Below, in pieces: positions 31,082 to 41,698 of a DNA stretch of 64,000 bases (the first letter of the stretch is position 1; every line of letters starts with the position of its first letter). The stretch lies in assembly GCF_902506535.1 (NCBI RefSeq), contig NZ_LR733826.1:465079-529078 (forward strand), given 5' to 3'. The position numbers were made by a program, and so were the translations under genes. The DNA is from Pseudomonas sp. 8Z (GTDB taxonomy: Bacteria; Pseudomonadota; Gammaproteobacteria; Pseudomonadales; Pseudomonadaceae). Below the pieces are notes generated by a model that did no database searches, was not told where the DNA came from, and saw only the letters and a list, made by a program, of their open reading frames with translations.

Positions 31082-32194
31082 TTAACGCTCCAGCAGAATC
31101 CGCAACATGCGACGCAGCGGCTCAGCGGCGCCCCACAACAATTGATCACCCACAGTGAAGGCCCCCAGGTATTGCGAACCCATGTTGAGTTTGCGCAAGC
31201 GCCCAACAGGCACGCTCAGGGTGCCAGTAACAGCAGTGGGGCCGAGTTCACGGATAGCGTCTTCGCGATGGTTCGGCACCAGTTTGACCCACGGGTTGTG
31301 CTGACTGATCAAGCCTTCGATGTCGGCCATCGGCACATCCTTGTTCAGCTTGATGGTCAACGCCTGGCTGTGACAACGCATGGCGCCGATACGCACGCAG
31401 ATACCGTCGACGGGGATCGGGTTCTTGAAGCGACCGAGAATTTTGTTGGTTTCGGCCTGGGCCTTCCACTCTTCACGGCTCTGGCCGTTCGGCAGCTCCT
31501 TGTCAATGTAGGGGATCAGGCTTCCCGCCAATGGCACGCCGAAGTTATCGACCGGAAACTCTTCACCGCGCATGGCCTCGGCGACCTTGCGGTCGATGTC
31601 GAGGATGGCACTGGCCGGATCAGCCAGATCATCGGCGACACTGGCGTTGATCGCGCCCATCTGCTTGATCAGCTCGCGCATGTTCTGCGCACCGGCACCG
31701 GAAGCGGCCTGATAAGTCATAGCGCTCATCCAGTCGACCAGACCAGCTTCGTACAGCCCACCAAGCGCCATCAGCATCAGGCTGACGGTGCAGTTGCCGC
31801 CAATGTAGTTCTTACCACCAGCATCCAGTGCATGATCGATCACCTTGCGGTTGACCGGATCGAGCACGATCACCGAGTCGTCGGCCATACGCAGACTGGA
31901 GGCAGCATCGATCCAGTAGCCCTGCCAGCCTGCTTCACGCAGCTTGGGGAAGACTTCGTTGGTGTAGTCGCCGCCCTGGCAGGTCAGGATCACATCCAGA
32001 CCTTTCAGGTCATCAATGCTGTAGGCATCTTTCAGCGCAGCGATGTCCTTGCCAATGGCCGGGCCTTGGCCGCCGACATTGGAGGTGGTGAAGAACACCG
32101 GCTCGATCAGGTCGAAGTCCCGTTCTTCCAGCATGCGCTGCATGAGCACAGAACCGACCATGCCACGCCAACCGATCAAACCTACACGTTTCAT
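31082..32194 (-). CDS. asd: Aspartate-semialdehyde dehydrogenase
   Basis: The 370-residue enzyme reduces aspartyl phosphate to the semialdehyde, the branch point for lysine, threonine, methionine and cell-wall diaminopimelate. It has [18 protein letters not shown], the active-site cysteine in [26 protein letters not shown] and the substrate/cofactor region [20 protein letters not shown] (quoted in part). It is the longer gamma-proteobacterial form. The order leuB-asd-(asd-like)-fimV is usual in Pseudomonas. A clear terminator follows. Confidence 0.96.
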   Translation of the reverse strand: MKRVGLIGWRGMVGSVLMQRMLEERDFDLIEPVFFTTSNVGGQGPAIGKDIAALKDAYSIDDLKGLDVILTCQGGDYTNEVFPKLREAGWQGYWIDAASSLRMADDSVIVLDPVNRKVIDHALDAGGKNYIGGNCTVSLMLMALGGLYEAGLVDWMSAMTYQAASGAGAQNMRELIKQMGAINASVADDLADPASAILDIDRKVAEAMRGEEFPVDNFGVPLAGSLIPYIDKELPNGQSREEWKAQAETNKILGRFKNPIPVDGICVRIGAMRCHSQALTIKLNKDVPMADIEGLISQHNPWVKLVPNHREDAIRELGPTAVTGTLSVPVGRLRKLNMGSQYLGAFTVGDQLLWGAAEPLRRMLRILLER

Positions 32195-32250
32195 AACGAC
32201 TACACCTATATAAACAGCCCGCCGGAACCACCCCGGCGGGGCTGGGAAGA

Positions 32251-33333
<1,083 letters not shown>

Positions 33334-33433
33334 TGCATTCCTCAATCTATCCGCAGGGTGGATGACGCTATTTTCATCCACCGCAACCCGGCACGCTGGA
33401 TGGATAAAGCACCCTCCAGCCTACCCTGATGTA

Positions 33434-34081
33434 TTACTTGATCGCGCCGAACAGCCAGGGGCTGCTCTGCTGGTATTGGACCTCGAAGGACTTGATCGCT
33501 TCCTGATCCTGCAGGGTCAGACCGATGTCGTCCAGACCATTGAGCAGACAGTGCTTGCGGAAGGCATCGACCTCGAAGCTGTACTGCACGCCATCGGGGC
33601 GAGTCACGGTCTGCGCCTCGAGGTCGACGGTCAGTTGGTAACCCTCGGTGGCCTCGGCCTGCGCGAACAGCGCATCGACCTCTTCATCCTTGAGGATGAT
33701 CGGCAACAGGCCGTTCTTGAAGCTGTTGTTGAAGAAAATATCGGCGAAGCTCGGCGCGATCACGGTGCGAAAACCGTACTCGTCCAGCGCCCAGGGCGCG
33801 TGCTCACGCGAGGAACCGCAGCCAAAGTTCTCGCGAGCCAGCAGCACACTGGCACCTTGGTAGCGCGGGAAGTTCAGCACGAAATCCTTGTTGATCGGGC
33901 GGTTGGAATTGTCCTGATTCGGCTGACCGACATCCAGGTAGCGCCACTCGTCGAACAGGTTCGGGCCGAAGCCGGTGCGCTTGATCGACTTCAAGAACTG
34001 CTTGGGAATGATCTGGTCGGTATCGACGTTGGCACGATCGAGTGGGCAGACCAGACCGGTGTGTTGGGTGAAGGCTTTCAT
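33434..34081 (-). CDS. leuD: 3-isopropylmalate dehydratase small subunit
   Basis: The 215-residue subunit completes the aconitase-like isomerase of leucine synthesis. [19 protein letters not shown] (quoted in part), [16 protein letters not shown] and a [19 protein letters not shown] stretch are typical. It begins 11 bases after leuC and shares its operon. Confidence 0.96.
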   Translation of the reverse strand: MKAFTQHTGLVCPLDRANVDTDQIIPKQFLKSIKRTGFGPNLFDEWRYLDVGQPNQDNSNRPINKDFVLNFPRYQGASVLLARENFGCGSSREHAPWALDEYGFRTVIAPSFADIFFNNSFKNGLLPIILKDEEVDALFAQAEATEGYQLTVDLEAQTVTRPDGVQYSFEVDAFRKHCLLNGLDDIGLTLQDQEAIKSFEVQYQQSSPWLFGAIK

Positions 34082-34092
34082 GTGCGGTCTCC

Positions 34093-35520
34093 TTAGGCCT
34101 GGATCAATTCACGAACGTCGATGAAACGGCCGGTCACCGCAGCAGCGGCAGCCATGGCCGGGCTGACCAGGTGGGTGCGACCACCGGCGCCCTGACGGCC
34201 TTCGAAGTTGCGGTTGGAGGTGGAGGCGCAATGCTCGCCGCTGCCCAGTTTGTCCGGGTTCATCGCCAGGCACATGGAGCAGCCCGGTTCACGCCATTCG
34301 AAACCGGCTTCGATAAAAATCTTGTCCAAGCCTTCAGCCTCGGCTTGCGCCTTGACCAGACCGGAGCCCGGCACTACCAGCGCCTGTTTGACGGTGGCGG
34401 CGACCTTGCGGCCCTTGGCTACCTCGGCAGCGGCGCGCAGGTCTTCGATGCGCGAGTTGGTGCAGGAACCGATGAACACGCGATCCAGTTGAATGTCAGT
34501 GATCGGCTGGTTGGCGGAGAGGCCCATGTACTTCAGCGCGCGGCTGATCGAGTCCTTCTTCACTGGGTCAGCTTCAACGGCCGGGTCCGGCACGTTCTGA
34601 TCGACGGCCAACACCATTTCCGGCGAAGTGCCCCAGCTAACCTGTGGCTTGATGTCTTCGGCCTTGAGTTCGACCACGGTGTCGAACACCGCATCGGCGT
34701 CGGACACCAGGTTCTGCCACTGCGCCACGGCCTTGTCCCAATCGCTGCCCTTGGGCGCGAACGGACGATCCTTGACGTAGGCGATGGTCTTCTCGTCCAC
34801 CGCCACCAGGCCGACACGGGCACCGGCCTCGATGGACATGTTGCAAATGGTCATGCGCCCTTCCAGCGACAGGTCGCGGATTGCACTGCCAGCGAATTCC
34901 AGCGCATGGCCGTTACCACCAGCGGTGCCAATCTTGCCGATCACGGCGAGGACGATGTCCTTGGCAGTGACGCCGAACGGCAGTTTGCCTTCAACGCGCA
35001 CCTGCATGTTCTTCATCTTCTTGGCCACCAGGCACTGGGTAGCGAGCACGTGCTCGACTTCCGAGGTGCCGATGCCATGAGCCAGGGCACCGAAGGCGCC
35101 ATGGGTGGAGGTGTGCGAGTCGCCACAGACCACGGTCATACCTGGCAAGGTAGCGCCCTGCTCCGGGCCGACCACGTGGACGATGCCCTGGCGCACGTCG
35201 TTCATCTTGAACTCGAGGATGCCGAAGTCATCGCAGTTCTCGTCCAGGGTCTGCACCTGGATGCGCGAGACTTCATCGGCGATGGCTTCGAGGCCACCCT
35301 GACGCTCGGCTTTGGTGGTCGGCACGTTGTGATCCGGCGTGGCGATGTTAGCGTCGATACGCCACGGCTTGCGCCCAGCCAGACGCAGGCCTTCGAAGGC
35401 CTGCGGCGAGGTCACCTCGTGGAGGATGTGACGATCAATGTAGATCAACGAGGAACCGTCATCGCGACGTTTCACTTCGTGCATTTCCCAGAGCTTGTCG
35501 TAGAGCGTCTTGCCAGTCAT
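34093..35520 (-). CDS. leuC: 3-isopropylmalate dehydratase large subunit
   Basis: The 475-residue iron-sulfur subunit isomerises 2-isopropylmalate. The cluster cysteines are visible in [11 protein letters not shown] and [19 protein letters not shown] (quoted in part), with [21 protein letters not shown] near residue 130. It opens the leuCDB operon and is divergent from a LysR gene that probably regulates it. A good promoter is seen upstream. Confidence 0.97.
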   Translation of the reverse strand: MTGKTLYDKLWEMHEVKRRDDGSSLIYIDRHILHEVTSPQAFEGLRLAGRKPWRIDANIATPDHNVPTTKAERQGGLEAIADEVSRIQVQTLDENCDDFGILEFKMNDVRQGIVHVVGPEQGATLPGMTVVCGDSHTSTHGAFGALAHGIGTSEVEHVLATQCLVAKKMKNMQVRVEGKLPFGVTAKDIVLAVIGKIGTAGGNGHALEFAGSAIRDLSLEGRMTICNMSIEAGARVGLVAVDEKTIAYVKDRPFAPKGSDWDKAVAQWQNLVSDADAVFDTVVELKAEDIKPQVSWGTSPEMVLAVDQNVPDPAVEADPVKKDSISRALKYMGLSANQPITDIQLDRVFIGSCTNSRIEDLRAAAEVAKGRKVAATVKQALVVPGSGLVKAQAEAEGLDKIFIEAGFEWREPGCSMCLAMNPDKLGSGEHCASTSNRNFEGRQGAGGRTHLVSPAMAAAAAVTGRFIDVRELIQA

Positions 35521-35583
35521 CAGCCTTACCTCATCAGCGTATTTCTATGCCCAGGCCAAAGGCCCTTCAGCTTATGGGGTGAA

Positions 35584-35612
35584 ATGCTATGATCGCGAGA
35601 CGAATAACTCAA
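35584..35612 (-). promoter_or_regulatory. Candidate leuC promoter
   Basis: On the minus strand TTGAGT (35612-35607) and TAGCAT (35589-35584) are separated by 17 bases, a good sigma-70 arrangement 64 bases before the leuC start. I see no leucine-rich leader peptide or attenuator in the 5' region. LysR binding would be expected just upstream, in the AT-rich stretch 35613-35645. Confidence 0.6.
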
Positions 35613-35657
35613 ATTCATATTTTTCATCTAGAGGATTCCGTTAAGGAATCCATATAA

Positions 35658-35736
35658 AGCTGCAAGCACCAAGCTACAAGCCGCAAGCAAAGACCGAGCG
35701 GCTCGGCTTGTGACTTGTAGCTTGATGCTCGGAGCT
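35658..35736. repeat. Imperfect inverted repeat upstream of the LysR gene
   Basis: AGCTGCAAGCACCAAGCTACAAG on the left (quoted in part: CCAAGCTACAAG) faces CTTGTAGCTTGATGCT and GGAGCT on the right, forming a long interrupted hairpin. Similar AAGCTGCAAGC-type repeats are scattered in Pseudomonas intergenic regions. Its right end supplies the GGAG ribosome site of the LysR gene, so folding might affect translation. Confidence 0.65.
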
Positions 35737-35742
35737 GCTTTT

Positions 35743-36654
35743 ATGGATCTCGCCAACCTCAATGCCTTCATCGCCATCGCCGAAACCGGCAGCTTTTCCG
35801 AAGCCGGTGAACGCCTGCACCTGACCCAACCCGCCGTGAGCAAGCGCATCGCAGGCCTGGAGCATCAGCTCGGCGTGCGCCTGTTCGATCGCCTCGGCCG
35901 CGAAATCGGTCTGACACAGGCCGGGCGCGCCCTGCTGCCACGCGCCTACCAGATCCTCAACGTGCTGGACGACACCCGCCGCGCACTGACCAACCTGTCC
36001 GGTGAAGTCAGTGGGCGCCTGACCTTGGCGACCAGCCACCATATCGGTCTGCATCGTCTGCCCGCCCTGCTGCGTGCCTTCACCCGCGCACATCCACAGG
36101 TGGCGCTGGACATTCAGTTCCTTGACTCGGAGGTCGCCTATGAAGAAGTGCTGCATGGCCGCGCCGAGCTAGCAGTAATCACCCTGGCACCAGAAACCCG
36201 TGAACCGGTGCGCGCTAGAGCCGTATGGGACGACCCGCTGGATTTCGTCGCTGCGCCAGAGCATCCACTGGCCCAAGGCAATGCCATCAGCCTGGCGGAT
36301 GTTGCCAAACACCCAGCGGTCTTTCCTGGCGGCAACACCTTTACTCACCATATCGTGCAGCGTCTATTCGAAGGCCAAGGCCTGACCCCCAACATCGCCA
36401 TGAGCACCAATTACCTGGAAACCATCAAGATGATGGTCTCCATTGGCCTAGCCTGGAGCGTGCTGCCACGCACCATGCTTGATGATCAGGTCACGCGCTT
36501 GCCACTTCCAGGTATCCAGTTATCGCGCCAGCTCGGCTACATCATTCATACCGAACGAACGCTCTCCAATGCCGCACGCGCATTCATGGCCCTGCTTGAC
36601 GCACAGCAGGACAGCAACAATCTTGCACGCCACACCGGGCAGCAGCTAACGTGA
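35743..36654 (+). CDS. LysR-family regulator next to leuC
   Basis: The 303-residue protein begins MDLANLNAFIAIAETGSFSEAG and has the LysR helix-turn-helix (LHLTQPAVSKRIAGLEHQLG), then a periplasmic-binding-like effector domain (~90-300). ATG at 35743 fits the family start and follows GGAG. The divergent place beside leuC is conserved in Pseudomonas, so it probably controls leuCDB; the effector is unknown. Confidence 0.88.
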   Translation: MDLANLNAFIAIAETGSFSEAGERLHLTQPAVSKRIAGLEHQLGVRLFDRLGREIGLTQAGRALLPRAYQILNVLDDTRRALTNLSGEVSGRLTLATSHHIGLHRLPALLRAFTRAHPQVALDIQFLDSEVAYEEVLHGRAELAVITLAPETREPVRARAVWDDPLDFVAAPEHPLAQGNAISLADVAKHPAVFPGGNTFTHHIVQRLFEGQGLTPNIAMSTNYLETIKMMVSIGLAWSVLPRTMLDDQVTRLPLPGIQLSRQLGYIIHTERTLSNAARAFMALLDAQQDSNNLARHTGQQLT

Positions 36655-36715
36655 GGTTCTAAAGAACAAGAAGTAGGCCCCGTGCCATATTCCCCAAGCA
36701 GGAGACAGGTCTATC

Positions 36716-39700
36716 ATGGCCAGAACAACTGACCAGACGCCTCCTCTACCCCACATTCCCGCGCTAGATCCAGCCGAGATAGAGCAGACCTGGCAAGATG
36801 CGCCACGCTTGCTCGCAGCCTTGAACGGCGCCCAACTAGGCGCCTGGTATTGGGATATCAAGAGTGGCCAGATCAGTTGGTCAAGGGGCGCGCAGAAGCT
36901 CTTCGGCCTAGACCCCAGCCGCCCGCTGACCCAAGGGCTGGAATACCTCGACCTGATTCCGCCAGAAGAGCGCCCCGGCGTCCTGGCGACCTTCCATGCA
37001 ATCCTGCAAGGACAGTCAATTAGCAACGCCCTGCGCCACCGCATTCGCTGGCCCGATGGCAGCCTGCACTGGGTAGAAATCATCGGCAGCCTGCAACGCC
37101 AAACCGATGGCAACCTACGCATGTTTGGCGTGATTCGCGACATCAGCGCCCAGCAGGAACGTGCCGACACCTTGCGCGCCTCGGAAGAACGCTTCTCCAG
37201 CCTGTTTCGCCTAAGCCCGGACATCATGATGCTGGTGCGCTATGACAATAGCGAAATCATCGAGATCAACCAGCACTTCACCCAAGCCTTCGGCTGGAAT
37301 GCAAGCGAAAGCCTTGGTCGCCCGACTCATGAACTGAACCTTTGGGTTCATCTCGAGCAGCGCGATCAACTACGTCAACAGGCACCGATCAGCCGCGACC
37401 CCGTAATACAGGACGTGCAGCTACGCAGCCGTAGCGGTGAGGTCCTCGACGGCGTGTTATCCAGCCAATATATAGAGCTGCAAGGCGAACGCCTGTTGCT
37501 CTGCACCTTCGTCGACACCAGCGAACGCCGCCGTGCCGAATCGGCCCTGCGCAGCAGCAAGGACAAGTTCGCCAAAGCATTCATGCACAGCCCTGACGCC
37601 GTGGCGATTACCGAATACGCCTCAGGCCGGTTCGTCGAGGTCAATACCAGCTTCGAACGCCAATTTGGTTGGAGCAATCAGGAAACCATCGGCCGAACTT
37701 CCCTAGAACTAGGCATATGGGCCGACCCCGGCGATCGCCTGCGCATGATCGAAGCCCTCGGTAACGGCCAGTTGGACAACCTCGAAGTACACCTTTTTAG
37801 CCGTGACGGCAGCGAGAGCATCAACCTGCTGTTTGGCGGCGAAATCGAACTCGATGACACACGCTGCATTGTCCTCACCGTGCGCGACATCACCCAACAA
37901 CGCCAGCAGGAACTGGCTCTGCGTGAAAGCCAGGCACGCTTGAAGCTGGCCCTGGAATCAGCCGACCTTGGCGCCTGGGATTGGCATATCCCCAGTAGCC
38001 GCATGTTCGCCAGCACCCGCGCAGCCAGCCTGCATGGGCTCGCCACACAACCATTCGACGGCGCCTTCGATGATTTTTTCATCCAGGTTCCACTCGAGGA
38101 TCGACGCGCGTTACGCCGGGCCTATCGAGAACTACTGGAACAGCACGGCAACAGCTACCAAGTCACCTATCGCGTACAGCTAGACAGCGGTGAGTCACGC
38201 ATTCTGGAGACAACGGCAAAACTGCTGCTCGGCGACGACGGACATCCGCTACGCATGGTCGGCACACTGGTGGACATCAGCGAACGAGTACTGCGCGAAC
38301 AACGCCTGCGCGCCTCGGAAGAAAAGTTCGCCAAAGCCTTCCACTCCAGCCCGGACGCCATCACCATCACCGAGCGTGACACGGGCCGCTACATCGAGGT
38401 CAACGAAGGTTTCACCCGCATTACTGGCTATCAGAGTGCGGAAGTTATCGGCCGCACATCATTCGAAATCAATATCTGGGCTATCCCTGAAGAGCGCACC
38501 CAGATGATCGAGCACCTGACGCTTTATGGTCAGGTGCTTCACATGGAAATGCACGGTCGCCATCGCAATGGCGGCCAATGCCTCGTCGACGTCTCCGTCC
38601 AACCCATCGAACTCAACGGCCTGGCCTGCCTGCTACTGACCGCACGCGATGTCAGCGAATTGAAACAGGCGCAGGCACAGGTGCAACACCTTGCCTACCA
38701 CGACGCACTGACCAACCTACCCAACCGTACCTTGCTGATGGATCGCCTGACGCAGCAGATCGCCTTGCTCAAGCGCCACAACCTACGCGGCGCCCTGCTG
38801 TTCCTCGACCTGGATCACTTCAAGCACATCAATGACTCCCTGGGCCACCCCATCGGTGACGCCGTATTGCGCCTGATCACCGCCCGCCTGGAAGCCAGCG
38901 TGCGCCTTGAGGACACCGTCGCTCGCCTCGGCGGAGACGAGTTCGTCGTGCTGCTTTCCGGCCTGGAAGGTAAGCGCTCGGAAGTCATGCATCAGGTTCA
39001 CCAGGTTGCGGAGAAACTGCGCCACTTATTGGCCGAGCCCATGCTGATCGACGGACACCATCTACAGGTCACCCCCAGTATCGGTGTGGCACTGATCCCC
39101 GACCACGGCGAAACCCCGGCCGACCTGCTCAAACGTGCCGACATTGCGCTCTACCGTGCCAAAGACTCGGGGCGCAATGCCATCCAAGTATTTCGCACCT
39201 CAATGCAAGACGCTGCGAGCGCACGCCTGCGTCTGGAGAATGAGCTACGCAGTGCATTGGTGCACGGCGAGTTCGAGCTGTATTTCCAACCCCAGGTCGA
39301 TGCCCGCGATGGTGTCATTGTCGGTGCAGAAGCCTTGTTACGCTGGCGGCATCCGCAGCAAGGCATGCAATCGCCTGCTCAGTTCATTCAAGTACTGGAG
39401 GAAAGTGGCCTGATCGTCGAGGCCGGCGGCTGGGTGCTGGCCGAATCATGCCATGTCTGCTCCCGCCTACTAGCCGACGGCCTGGTCGATCCCTTGCGCT
39501 TCAGCCTGTGCGTCAACATCAGTCCGCGGCAATTCCGCCAACACGATTTCGTCGAGCGGGTCGCAAGCTATCTGCGCGACAGCCAGCTACCGTACGCCAT
39601 GCTCAAGCTGGAGATCACCGAAGGCATCGTGATACAGAATATTGACGACACCATAAGCAAGATGCTGCGCCTGAAAAAGAACGGCGTCAGCTTTGCCATG

Positions 39701-40003
39701 GATGACTTCGGTACCGGATATAGCTCACTAACCTACCTCAAGCGCCTTCCAGTCGACGTACTCAAGATCGATCAATCCTTTGTACGCGATGCCACCAACG
39801 ACCCCAATGACGCAGAAATCGTACGCGCCATCATCGGCATGGCACGCAGCCTCAACCTTGAAATCATCGCCGAAGGCGTCGAACAGCAGGAGCAGTTGGA
39901 GTTTCTTCAGGAGCAGGGCTGCCACTGTTATCAGGGCTATCTATTTAGCCGCCCCGTACCGGAAGAGGAATTTCGCGCCCTACTCACTCGCCCCCATGGC
40001 TGA
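36716..40003 (+). CDS. Five-PAS GGDEF-EAL cyclic-di-GMP protein
   Basis: A 1095-residue, apparently soluble sensor enzyme. PAS-like domains lie at about 30-145, 155-270, 280-395, 405-530 and 540-655. The third and fifth are close copies (FAKAFMHSPDAVAITE and FAKAFHSSPDAITITE), pointing to internal duplication. The GGDEF domain (~660-825) keeps GGDEF near 738 and an RLED inhibitory site five residues ahead. The EAL domain (~840-1085) keeps EALLRW near 872, CVNISPRQF, LEITEG, MDDFGTGYSSL and IAEGVE. Both halves therefore look catalytically competent: diguanylate cyclase and phosphodiesterase. AGGAG precedes the ATG. It stands alone; no partner gene suggests the signal. Confidence 0.93.
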   Translation: MARTTDQTPPLPHIPALDPAEIEQTWQDAPRLLAALNGAQLGAWYWDIKSGQISWSRGAQKLFGLDPSRPLTQGLEYLDLIPPEERPGVLATFHAILQGQSISNALRHRIRWPDGSLHWVEIIGSLQRQTDGNLRMFGVIRDISAQQERADTLRASEERFSSLFRLSPDIMMLVRYDNSEIIEINQHFTQAFGWNASESLGRPTHELNLWVHLEQRDQLRQQAPISRDPVIQDVQLRSRSGEVLDGVLSSQYIELQGERLLLCTFVDTSERRRAESALRSSKDKFAKAFMHSPDAVAITEYASGRFVEVNTSFERQFGWSNQETIGRTSLELGIWADPGDRLRMIEALGNGQLDNLEVHLFSRDGSESINLLFGGEIELDDTRCIVLTVRDITQQRQQELALRESQARLKLALESADLGAWDWHIPSSRMFASTRAASLHGLATQPFDGAFDDFFIQVPLEDRRALRRAYRELLEQHGNSYQVTYRVQLDSGESRILETTAKLLLGDDGHPLRMVGTLVDISERVLREQRLRASEEKFAKAFHSSPDAITITERDTGRYIEVNEGFTRITGYQSAEVIGRTSFEINIWAIPEERTQMIEHLTLYGQVLHMEMHGRHRNGGQCLVDVSVQPIELNGLACLLLTARDVSELKQAQAQVQHLAYHDALTNLPNRTLLMDRLTQQIALLKRHNLRGALLFLDLDHFKHINDSLGHPIGDAVLRLITARLEASVRLEDTVARLGGDEFVVLLSGLEGKRSEVMHQVHQVAEKLRHLLAEPMLIDGHHLQVTPSIGVALIPDHGETPADLLKRADIALYRAKDSGRNAIQVFRTSMQDAASARLRLENELRSALVHGEFELYFQPQVDARDGVIVGAEALLRWRHPQQGMQSPAQFIQVLEESGLIVEAGGWVLAESCHVCSRLLADGLVDPLRFSLCVNISPRQFRQHDFVERVASYLRDSQLPYAMLKLEITEGIVIQNIDDTISKMLRLKKNGVSFAMDDFGTGYSSLTYLKRLPVDVLKIDQSFVRDATNDPNDAEIVRAIIGMARSLNLEIIAEGVEQQEQLEFLQEQGCHCYQGYLFSRPVPEEEFRALLTRPHG

Positions 40004-40123
40004 GATGGCACAAGACGCCAAACTGAATGACGAAAGGGCACTTCTAAAAACGTAAGCGAGGCATCCAGCGCAATACCGATAGCGGCCCCGCAAAGACAGG
40101 CGAAAAACGCTCTGAGCCCAAAG

Positions 40124-40155
40124 ACAATGCCCCTATCGATAGACAGGGGCATTGT
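40124..40155. terminator. Hairpin between the GGDEF-EAL and peptidase genes
   Basis: ACAATGCCCCT pairs with AGGGGCATTGT; the flanks are AA on the left and TT on the right, so termination would be modest in both directions. The minus strand differs by about one base over 28 from the hairpin at 47828-47855, showing that it belongs to a dispersed element. Confidence 0.65.
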
Positions 40156-40184
40156 TTCAAGTCTAATAGCACGCTCTGGTTTAA

Positions 40185-41138
40185 CTATGGGCAGCTCGGC
40201 AAAGCCTGGCACTGCCCGGCCCCGCTAGCTGGCTTGAGTGCTGCGCCGAAGCGCTCATCCCCAGGCGCCAGTTTGCGGGCGCAAGCTTGCGCGGCTGCTG
40301 CCTCGTGCGCGCAGCCCTGCTCAGCCAACACCTGAGAAAGATTGAACCAGCCAGCCGCAAAAGTTGGCTCACGCTGCAGACTTTCCCGCAGCGCCTGCTC
40401 AGCACCTTGGCGATCCCCCTCTGCATAACGGCTGTTGCTCAATGCAAACCAAGGCAGTGACTCCTTGGGCCAAGCTTCACTCGCCGTTCGGTAAGCACGA
40501 CGGGCAGCAGCAGCCTGACCCGTTTGCTCCAAATCATTGGCTGCCTTCATCCAGGTACGCATGTCAGCTTGCGCGGGCAAGCGCTCAGGCGACAGGGTCA
40601 CCACAGCCCAGCGACCACCTCGGGCCCAGGTACGGTCGAAGCTTGTAAAGCTGTCTTCGAGGCGGCGCGTAGTTCCCGAACGCAAGATAAGCGTACGCTC
40701 GCGACGGTCGTAGCCAACCACCACAGCAAAATGCCACTGCGGATACCAGTCGAAGGCCAGATTCTGTAGCACCAGCACCGGGTTGCCCGCTGCCACCTCG
40801 GCAAGCACCGCCTCCAGACGCGGCTGCAGAGGATAGACCAGCATTTCGTGGCTACGCGCAGCAGCCACCATCTCGACCTGCAAACTCCCTTCACGCCCGG
40901 GGATATAGACCTTGTCCTTGAGCAGTCCGGGCGAAGTCATCACGCCGCGCTGATTAAGCATGGTGGAAAGCGCAGCAGGCCCACATTGATATGCCTGCTG
41001 GGCAAAGAAAGGGACATTGCTCAGTTCGACGCGTTCAGGCAAGCGCTCGCCTTCCGGTGATAACACCGGAGAGCGGGCACAAGCAGCGAGAAGAACAATG
41101 GACGCAATACAGCAGAGGCGGATTAACGATTGATACAT
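40185..41138 (-). CDS. Lipoprotein cysteine peptidase with TPRs, PA2778 family
   Basis: The 317-residue protein (ATG at 41138) has a lipoprotein signal (IVLLAAC, Cys20). A C39-like papain-fold domain follows, with the nucleophile in YQCGPAALSTML (Cys52) and the histidine in QWHFAVVVGYD (His136). A C-terminal TPR region (~200-300, WFNLSQVLAEQGCAHEA) completes it. It overlaps the preceding small membrane protein gene by 16 bases, matching the PA2778-PA2779 pair of P. aeruginosa. C39-like enzymes often cut leader peptides, but no peptide substrate gene is seen here. Confidence 0.85.
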   Translation of the reverse strand: MYQSLIRLCCIASIVLLAACARSPVLSPEGERLPERVELSNVPFFAQQAYQCGPAALSTMLNQRGVMTSPGLLKDKVYIPGREGSLQVEMVAAARSHEMLVYPLQPRLEAVLAEVAAGNPVLVLQNLAFDWYPQWHFAVVVGYDRRERTLILRSGTTRRLEDSFTSFDRTWARGGRWAVVTLSPERLPAQADMRTWMKAANDLEQTGQAAAARRAYRTASEAWPKESLPWFALSNSRYAEGDRQGAEQALRESLQREPTFAAGWFNLSQVLAEQGCAHEAAAAQACARKLAPGDERFGAALKPASGAGQCQALPSCP

Positions 41139-41533
41139 TTGACGAAACTGAAGATGTTGGTGGCGCACAGCATATCAGTGATGATGAAGATCACCAGAAA
41201 CAACACGATGATGCCCACCACACCCGCACCTGCCGGGGCCTGATCCAACTGCTGGTTGAACTGAGCCAGCTCCGCAGGCGTCAGACTGGCGATACGCGCT
41301 TCGACCTGATCGCGCTCCACCCCCATCGCAACCAGCTTGTCCTTGACCTGCTGATCATCGAGCATGGCCAGCAGTTGCTTCTGATCCACCTGATGCTGCT
41401 GCTCGGCAATGACCTCTGGAGTACCGATCATCGCCGCATTCGCAGCCGGAATCTGTACCACCAGAAGCAAATGGAACAACGCGGTAATAGCTGCCAGACG
41501 ACGCATGGTTGGACGCATGAAAGGTGTTGTCAT
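41123..41533 (-). CDS. Small membrane protein, PA2779 family
   Basis: The 136-residue product begins with a signal-like helix (LAAITALFHLLLVVQIPAANA, quoted in part), continues with a polar helical domain (VDQKQLLAMLDDQQVKDKL) and ends with one strong membrane helix (VGIIVLFLVIFIITDML) and a short Cys-containing tail. GAGGAG precedes the ATG at 41533. It is coupled to the lipoprotein peptidase gene by overlap. The function is unknown; it may present a substrate to, or anchor, the peptidase. A run of eight C (minus strand) sits just before the ribosome site, at 41557-41550. Confidence 0.78.
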   Translation of the reverse strand: MTTPFMRPTMRRLAAITALFHLLLVVQIPAANAAMIGTPEVIAEQQHQVDQKQLLAMLDDQQVKDKLVAMGVERDQVEARIASLTPAELAQFNQQLDQAPAGAGVVGIIVLFLVIFIITDMLCATNIFSFVKCINR

Positions 41534-41698
41534 TGTGGTTATCTCCTCAGGGGGGGGTAGCCAATAGACATCGCACCCTGCGCTCGGTTCAGCGGCCACT
41601 ACAACTGTTTAAGCGCATGTTGCAGCCCCAAAGCGCGCCGTCATCACAGCAGGCCGCTGCACCCACGTGAGCACAGCGGCCCTTTCACCTCTCGCGAC

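Noticed and set aside
35520..35583. Possible leucine attenuator before leuC
   Set aside because: No leader peptide with leucine codons and no terminator/antiterminator pair could be drawn; only a small GGGCC/GGCCT hairpin is present.
34171..35592. A 473-residue open frame antisense to leuC
   Set aside because: Antisense to a conserved gene; composition and lack of motifs indicate a codon-bias artefact.
40004..40184. A minus-strand frame after the GGDEF-EAL gene with MPLSIDRG
   Set aside because: The same peptide start appears at 47829 because both frames read through the shared hairpin; it reflects the repeat, not a gene.
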